NCBI GenBank assembly: GCA_016630905.1
Contig: WBMQ01000005.1
Span: forward strand, 434,001-498,000
DNA from: Capillidium heterosporum
Taxonomy: Eukaryota; Entomophthoromycota; Entomophthoromycetes; Entomophthorales; Capillidiaceae
Direction of reading: 5' to 3'
DNA: 64,000 nucleotides
Shown here one piece after another: positions 57,808 to 64,000 of this stretch; the stretch's first letter is position 1, and the number at the start of each line of letters is the position of its first letter. The notes under the pieces were generated by a model. It did no database searches, was not told the DNA's origin, and saw only the letters and a list, made by a program, of their open reading frames with translations. The position numbers and the translations under genes were made by a program.

Positions 57808-58740
57808 ATGAAATTAATGAATCTGATACTAGCAACCATTTATTGGACCAGCTGCAGCACGCAGTTAATCGTAGCAAATTTCAATGGGGAAAGTAAATTT
57901 TATTGTTTATTTAGTGTACTAATTTGGTAGAACTACCTGCCAATAACCCTCATAAACTGGGTTCCCTCTTCCGTAGAAGTTTACCTCAGAATGAAAAGAA
58001 CCCTAATGAAAAACCAAAGGATGAAAACCAAAGGATGAAAAGGCCAAAGATGATAAAGACAAAGATGGCAAAGCTAAGGATGGTAAATCCGAAGACGACA
58101 AAGCAAAAAATGATAAAGACGGCAAAGCCAAAGACGGTGACCAAGAACTCTCAGGGGACGGAGTCTTAGATGGTAAAGATTTAGAAGGTGACGTCGACAC
58201 CACCAACAGTACTGCCACCATCCTCCAAATTTTAGAACCGGTTGGTGGAGAGTTCAACATCATCAACATCCCTTTAACTGGTGAACAGCTTATTAAATGG
58301 AAATTACCCGAAAAGAATACATACAAGACCCAAAGTCTGTCGATATCAGCTGAATTGACCAACGGCCCTTTCCCTAGGCGTTATGACCTGGTTAAAAATA
58401 TTAGCCTATCCACTACCGAATTTCTGTGGGATTTGAACAAGTACAAGGATGGGTTCAATGGATCCGATCGATTGGTCCCCGACAATGGCTATAGGCTGTT
58501 CATATTCGATTCAGCTATGGATATGAAAGGGGTCAATGCTTCCAGGTTGCGCGGTAGCTTTAAGTTTGGTATATTTCTTCCCAAGGATGGTAAGCTTTTT
58601 ATTTGAAGCTGTAGTAAAGAACTTTTACTAATTTAATTTCTGGTTTAGTTTCTGATAAGTATGCCGTCTCCAACGCTTTAAGACTACCTATCAACGCAGT
58701 GCTCTTGGTGTCTATGTTGATCTTGATTTGGATCGTCTAA
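57808..58740 (+). CDS. GPI-anchored Kre9/KNH-like surface protein (frame split by a 14-bp duplication)
   Basis: Three exons (introns 57893-57930 and 58590-58648). Exon 1 gives a signal peptide (MKLMNLILATIYWTS). Exon 2 has a Lys/Asp-rich repeat (DDKDKDGKAKDGK) and then a beta-sandwich like the Kre9/KNH N-terminal domain: ILEPVGGEFNIINIPL, IKWKLPEKN, NISLSTTEFLWDLNKYKDG, PDNGYRLFIFDS. Exon 3 ends in a hydrophobic tail (LPINAVLLVSMLILIWIV), the mark of a GPI-anchor signal. Kre9/KNH proteins act in cell-wall glucan assembly. The coding length is two bases off a multiple of three. The perfect 14-bp direct repeat at 58012-58025/58026-58039 is the cause: with one unit the frame runs through (273 residues). 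Confidence 0.75.
58012..58039 (+). repeat. Perfect 14-bp tandem duplication in the GPI protein gene
   Basis: AACCAAAGGATGAA occurs twice head to tail inside the Lys-rich repeat of the gene. The second unit shifts the frame by 14, which is two modulo three. Confidence 0.85.
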
Positions 58741-58744
58741 GTTT

Positions 58745-60820
58745 GCTAATATTTAAATAATTAATTATATTTTTTTACTTTGTTTTGTAGTTTACCTGAT
58801 ATGCTTATCAACAGATGTTATATTTGCCTGTGGATTTTTGTTTATTTTCCCTATAGAGCTTGTACTTGTTACATTTTGTCACACTTGCTCTCAATCTATC
58901 ACCAATCATTTAGTTGGTACTAGTTTAGATATTTGTATGTAAGAGTATATGCTTTGCAATTATTGTCGATAGCTATGTTAGCGTATAATTGTACTATCCA
59001 TGTGATTCAATGTCGGTTAATGTGTATTAAACTTTATTTAAGTAATTATCGAGTTCAAGATAAGGAAAGTTTCAGGTATATGGTACCGGATAGAGTAAAG
59101 GTTATACTCTATGTTTAAGTTTTGTAAGGCATAAGCAGTTTAGTTCCATAGATCTGTTACGCCAAGTTTTTCCCGTTTAGATTAATGAAAGATGAAACGA
59201 ATCGAGTTACAGGCACTATCCATAAGGTTAGGGTGCCGACTCAGCACCACAGACGAATGTTTTCAAGATAACCAACCTTTGAATTGAAACACCTATTTAA
59301 GCAAACTATCTAAATGAAAACGGACTTCATTATAGGTACTACAAACATTAACACCGGTATCGAATGATACTTACAAACAAAATTTAGGTATTGGTGGGTA
59401 AAAGGGAACATTAGATCGCCGAAAATTCCTACAAACTTTGTAGCCTCGGAGTTTCATACTTAAAGGAAGCTAAAGGAGAACCATACACACTAACAGCCTT
59501 TATAAATGAAAACCCAAGTTTCAACTTCGGTGTTTCCCACTTGAACTTTATAAGTTGGCGGCGTACCTAACTTTTAAATTACTGTGAAACGAAGACCCCC
59601 TCATTAAAGTTAGCTTTAACCGGGTAAGCATATACACCTTGTGTATAGGTTGTAAGTTATACATCAAGGTTAATGTAGTTACATACTAAGGCTATCCGGT
59701 AAGTATTTTCCATTTATATTGCGAATATGCCTAACTTTTTGTAGCTCGAATCATATTTTAATTAAAGATGAAACTTGCCCCTTTTTACATCAAATATTCG
59801 AGGAATTTCATAGTGTAGATTGAGACTATACGATTAAACTTTATTATTACTTTGCTCAAGTTTCTCAAATATTGGAGAAAGAGGTGTAAGGATTTTTAAT
59901 TTGCATTTGTTACTAATTGAAAGTGTTGGGCATCAAGGGTTTAAAACAAAGGATTCTTTGCTGTCGAAGGAGCTCAAGGTCGAAGCTTTTTATTCGTAGT
60001 GGAAAAAAGGAATGTTCAGTATATACTCAAACTTTAGGAGATTTTTATACTTACTTGAACTTAGTTCCTATATGTAGTTTCATTTAGGAGTGTACTTGTT
60101 ACGTCTGCTATTTGATAATGTTCCTATCTAAATTAAATACTCTGTGCAACTACTAATTATGAATACGAGCCATAACCAATTCCAAAGTCGCACATCCAAC
60201 CTTATCGGAAGCATACATTATAAATGCTTTTTGGAATTACTACTTTCAATTTACCTATACAAATACATACTCTATTTGTTATTTCCAATATATTTTTTGG
60301 CACCTCGAATATATGTTATTTCCAAATCCTAGTATAAATTGCCTGTTTTACCAAGCTATCTTACCCTTACAATAGTGGAAATTTTAAGTTTTAGGAACAC
60401 TTTGCCAATTCTGGGTTTTTACCTCAGCCTCCTTAGTTTCAAAAGTAGGGTAAAGTGTAGCCAATCGATTGCGGCTATGAGGTTATATAGCTAAAAAAGG
60501 GAGCTTTAGGTCTCATGTTTTCTGTGGTACCCAATTATATGAGCCAAGTTGGCATGTAGCGAAGTTGAAAGTTATTTCGATAAGGTTATGGGGTAAAGGA
60601 ACCTATAAATGGAACTGACTCACTTGCACAACTTAAATTAAAATCGCAAATTGTTTAAACGGTTAACTCTACAAATTTACCTACATTTCAAGCTCAAACT
60701 CCAACTCGACTTAAGTTACCGTTGAGGCAGAAGTAGCATAGCGCGAACGTAACGAGGTAATTATTTTTCATACCCACAGTAGCTATAATGCCAGACGTAT
60801 GCTAACAATAATGTAGATTT
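58745..60820. other. Gene-poor stretch
   Basis: AT-rich, with chance frames only (58933-59118, 60144-60332). A CTATAAATG string near 60605 is a possible TATA box for the next gene. Confidence 0.4.
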
Positions 60821-60823
60821 ACC

Positions 60824-61393
60824 ATGTCCGAAAGCAGGAACAAACGTACCATATCCTCCCTATTTCGTCTACCCAGGATCCCTATAAAGGGTCTTAACCA
60901 ACTCGACACCACCGGGTTCAAATCCTTCAACCTAATCAAGCAGGAAGGTGGCTCCATCGAAGTAAAAGATTCGTTTGGGGTCCAGCAGTTCTGGGTCGAG
61001 TTGGGATCGGCCCAGGACAAGGGGAACGCAGCTGAGATAGTAGGTATCTTCGGTGAATCTATTGCTATCTTGCGACGTGACACCCCCATGTCCCCCGGCT
61101 ATACACTCACTTTTGCAGATGCCAACGACTTTCTAGTCACCTTCACTGCTGACCCAAGCAAAGGCACCCTCAAGATGAAGTTGGTCAAGGAGGAAGATGG
61201 TGGTGAAGTTAGTGAATACCAGTGGCTGAAAGCCAGCGACCAGTGGCACCTCAAAAACCTGAGTGGTAACAAGATCTTTGGTACCTTCGAGATAACTGGC
61301 TTGGATGGGTGCAAGCTGCAGCTAAGTGACAAGCTACTGCCAGAAGACGTAACTGTATTCACGTTCGGGATAGCGTTCCTGGCTTACCAGTAA
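60824..61393 (+). CDS. Tubby/LURP-one-like protein
   Basis: An intronless frame of 189 residues. GC content is high relative to the flanks. The strand series reads FKSFNLIKQEGGSIEVKDS, QQFWVELGS, AEIVGIFGESIAILRR, YTLTFADANDFLVTFTADPS and LKMKLVKEEDGGEVSEYQWL. These are followed by WHLKNLSGNKIFGTFEI and a closing helix (EDVTVFTFGIAFLAYQ). This is the layout of a tubby/LURP-one barrel. There is no signal peptide. It shares the plan but little identity with the 17.1, 42.4 and 63.3 kb genes. Confidence 0.6.
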   Translation: MSESRNKRTISSLFRLPRIPIKGLNQLDTTGFKSFNLIKQEGGSIEVKDSFGVQQFWVELGSAQDKGNAAEIVGIFGESIAILRRDTPMSPGYTLTFADANDFLVTFTADPSKGTLKMKLVKEEDGGEVSEYQWLKASDQWHLKNLSGNKIFGTFEITGLDGCKLQLSDKLLPEDVTVFTFGIAFLAYQ

Positions 61394-61399
61394 TATCTA

Positions 61400-63205
61400 A
61401 AAGTTAAGTTTAACCTAATCCAACTATGAGATGGTACTTATATCTACAATCCTCCCTCCTTCTTCCCCTCCCCTTTGCCAACTTCCTAACTCTATTTCCC
61501 GCTTCCTATAAGTCAATACTGAGGTCAAGCTTATTTTCGCTATAATTAATTGCTTGATTAAAATTTCTATCTGTGTTTACATTTTGAGTAAATGTACCCT
61601 ACCGCCTACTTCCCTCATCTACAAGTTTATCCTTCGCACTACCGGTTTGTATACCTTTATGTTCCGTACTGTTATTCCTTAAGACTTCCAGTAGTAAAGT
61701 TCAATGCGTCCTAGTGCCCTATCCAATTAATAAAGTTTATATGCAGCCAGATCTATGATATACATATTTCTGCACCATTGATTATAGTTTCTGATGCAGT
61801 ACTAAAAGCCAAATATGCTTGCAAGGACACTTAATCTGTCCAAGTAATCTAGTCCAAATTTGGTAGATACATATCGCTTGATTGTTAAGCAATTTGTCAC
61901 GTATATGTTAAATGGATCTTTCATAGAATCAAGCAAATTTTTGAGGCCTTTGAAATGTATTGTTGAAGATGTAGAGATATAGGAAGGTCTACAGCATATA
62001 TATTATGATATTTTGCTATTACTCTTTATATATATAAGTTACTCCTACATTAGCTTTCTATATGATTCATAGACACGGTTGCTAGACATCTCTAAGTAAA
62101 TACGAAACTAATTTGAAAGTATAGTATCCATTAGCTGCAGAACTATACTATATAATACTATTGAAATCCTCTTAGCACTATAGGCAATCAACATATCCAT
62201 CACTATTTTGAACCCATCAACTTTATCTGAAATTCAAAGCATAAAATATATAGTTACGATGGTATATAGGGTTTAATAGTAGTTGCAAATCTATAATTCG
62301 CTATAACTTTAAGCCATTCAGGTTCTAACTCTGGACATCACCAGAAATACTTTAAAGACTAACGAAAATTCACCAATATATTTAATATATGTTAGCATAT
62401 ATATTGATTTCTCCAGCTTTGGATGGCATATATAAATGTGGACTATATTTAATTTAGATTAATTTCCTAAAACTACATATCAAATTACAGTCAAAGGTAG
62501 CTTAATATCTTTTAAAAACAGTTAACGCAAATGGGTATATAAAATACACTATGGCAAACTAAAATAACTATAATGTTGAGCTTAGAAGAAAGTATAGGTT
62601 GGATTTTTCACAACTCCTCATAAAGGTAAATGGGCACAAATAGTTTACCGTATTTTGAAAATGTATCCTAATTAGCCTATATAAGACCAATCTAAAGTGT
62701 AGTTACCATTTTCTTTAACCCAAAATTCGAATACTATTAGTTTAGAAAACTTCCTGCTAGATCCTATAGCCTTCGAGGTTGGTAAGTTTCTGGGATTAGC
62801 ATTACTGTATCCAAAGTTTACATATCCCTATTTAAATTAAATGCAGTATGAATATTTTAAATAGAACATATAAAAAAGGGACGTACGATTCAAGTTAAAA
62901 TAAAATGTAGCTTTGTTTGTAAAACCCTGCTTTATCTTCTACAAAGCACCTACTTCGAAAAAGTTGAGTGTAGTGGATACGATTGCCCAAAGTCGAGGAG
63001 CCAATGTGGGAAGTTGGGGTAAATTGAAGTTAACGGTACATTTGCAGCAATCCAAAAGACATTGCACCTTCCATTTGCCTTGCAAAACTTAAAAATACTG
63101 TGGGGTGAACTAAACTAAAGTAATTAAACATAAGGTTATTAGTACTTTTAATTTAACAACAAAGTGGTTAGAAAGAAATAAAAAATTGTTGACTTTATCA
63201 CTTCA
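61400..63205. other. Intergenic stretch
   Basis: AT-rich, with a pyrimidine-rich 3' flank of the tubby-like gene at 61440-61700. No gene is supported. Confidence 0.45.
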
Positions 63206-63256
63206 AAACTATTTATACTTAGCCATGTCCTCAGCCTACATCACCTTACTTTATAG

Positions 63257-63805
63257 ATGGAGATAGTTCATCGGAGCTTACCAACCTTCGAATTTCACAA
63301 GGAGCAACTCAAGACCCAAACATTCACTTGGTGGAACGATACTGACGACCAGACTTTCAAATTCATCAACTTGGATGGTAGCGAAGCAGGTAGTATCCTC
63401 TACATTTCCAATACTAAAACCGACATGATGGACGACAAATTGCAACACTTTAGGATATCCAAATATATGTTACGAAACACCTATAGAATTTCTCGAAAAG
63501 ACAACTCGAAATCAATAATAGGAGAGCTCAAGCTGCATCGACTCCCCCAATTCAAAAACCTCTCCAGCTTCAAGCTAGTTTTAGGCAAGGACGAAGAGAT
63601 CTACTTCTGGATCTGCGTCGAACCAGATCAGTGGTTGCTTTTGAATAGAAGCATGGAAGTGGTGGGCAGCTATTGTAATTTACGGGCTACCTACTTGCCG
63701 AGTACGAACATACCGATATTCAACCTAACTTTGGCCCACATCTTGAAGAACCACATCACCTTCTACCAAGCTCTAGGTTTCGATCAAAGTACGAGGATTA
63801 TTTGA
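63257..63805 (+). CDS. Tubby/LURP-one-like protein
   Basis: An intronless frame of 182 residues. A TATA-like string (ATTTATACTTA) lies about 45 bases upstream, with a short out-of-frame ATG between. The strand pattern is FTWWNDTDDQTFKFINLDGS, GSILYISN, LQHFRISKYMLRNTYRIS, IIGELKLHRLP, FKLVLGKDEEIYFWIC and WLLLNRSMEVVGSY. The terminal helix is IPIFNLTLAHILKNHITFYQ, after which only a few residues follow. It resembles the other tubby/LURP-like proteins in layout more than in sequence. Cytosolic, function unknown. Confidence 0.58.
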   Translation: MEIVHRSLPTFEFHKEQLKTQTFTWWNDTDDQTFKFINLDGSEAGSILYISNTKTDMMDDKLQHFRISKYMLRNTYRISRKDNSKSIIGELKLHRLPQFKNLSSFKLVLGKDEEIYFWICVEPDQWLLLNRSMEVVGSYCNLRATYLPSTNIPIFNLTLAHILKNHITFYQALGFDQSTRII

Positions 63806-63809
63806 TTTG

Positions 63810-64000
63810 AGATTTTAAATCCTCGTCCATCCAAAATTGTGTTTAAATATAAAAGTGAATAATAAATGTTTATACTTAGATGCTAAGGTGGTGTTAAATT
63901 ATATTTTATAAAGCTTATGTTATATTTGGTAAAATTATAAGCTCAAACAGAATTGTATTTTGATGCAAGTCAGACTATTAGACAATGCAATTTTTATAAA
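63810..64000. other. 3' end of the window
   Basis: AT-rich 3' flank with AATAAA at 63860. No gene is seen. Confidence 0.4.

Overview
The window is eukaryotic nuclear DNA and most likely fungal. It is AT-rich, with genes spaced several kb apart. Spliced genes carry tiny introns: 14 of 32-48 nt in one gene, 37-47 nt in the small secreted genes, up to about 70 nt elsewhere. Donors read GTAAGT, GTAACT or GTACNN, and a CTAAC/CTAAT-type branch site lies just upstream of the acceptor. Fungal affinity is suggested by a cytochrome b5-acyl-CoA dehydrogenase fusion, NOC2, secreted I78-type peptidase inhibitors, a Kre9/KNH-like GPI protein, P450s and a group of tubby/LURP-one-like proteins. An early-diverging lineage (Zoopagomycota or Mucoromycota) is my guess; the species cannot be read from the sequence. 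The code is standard (TAA, TAG and TGA all end genes).

Layout. 1-7 kb: I78-type gene A, the b5-acyl-CoA dehydrogenase with a perfect inverted repeat in its promoter, a decayed P450, and I78-type gene D. 10-20 kb: an unrecognised secreted protein, I78-type gene B, a WD40 relic, a secreted helical protein, a tubby-like protein and a small secreted Cys protein. 20-33 kb: a second WD40 relic, I78-type gene C, two near-identical 5'-truncated LINE copies, and P450s in three states (intact, one stop codon, decayed). 35-45 kb: an orphan protein, a Lys-rich secreted protein, a Ser/Asn-rich RRM-like protein, and a tubby-like gene with a broken tandem copy. 45-57 kb: NOC2 (ribosome assembly), a broken Lys-rich paralog, a secreted flavin oxidase and a DNAJC17/Cwf23-like J protein (splicing). 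57-64 kb: a GPI-anchored Kre9/KNH-like protein and two more tubby-like genes.

The most distinctive content is the four-member I78-type set. All four genes have the same three-exon plan (24-nt first exon, 135-nt last exon), three of the four share an exact promoter word (the fourth has a near match), and their middle exon carries a variable number of Tyr-Arg-Pro-Pro units. The general picture is turnover of secreted and accessory genes by local duplication and decay around a few housekeeping genes. Some single-base shifts, including one in the normally essential NOC2, may be sequence errors rather than biology.
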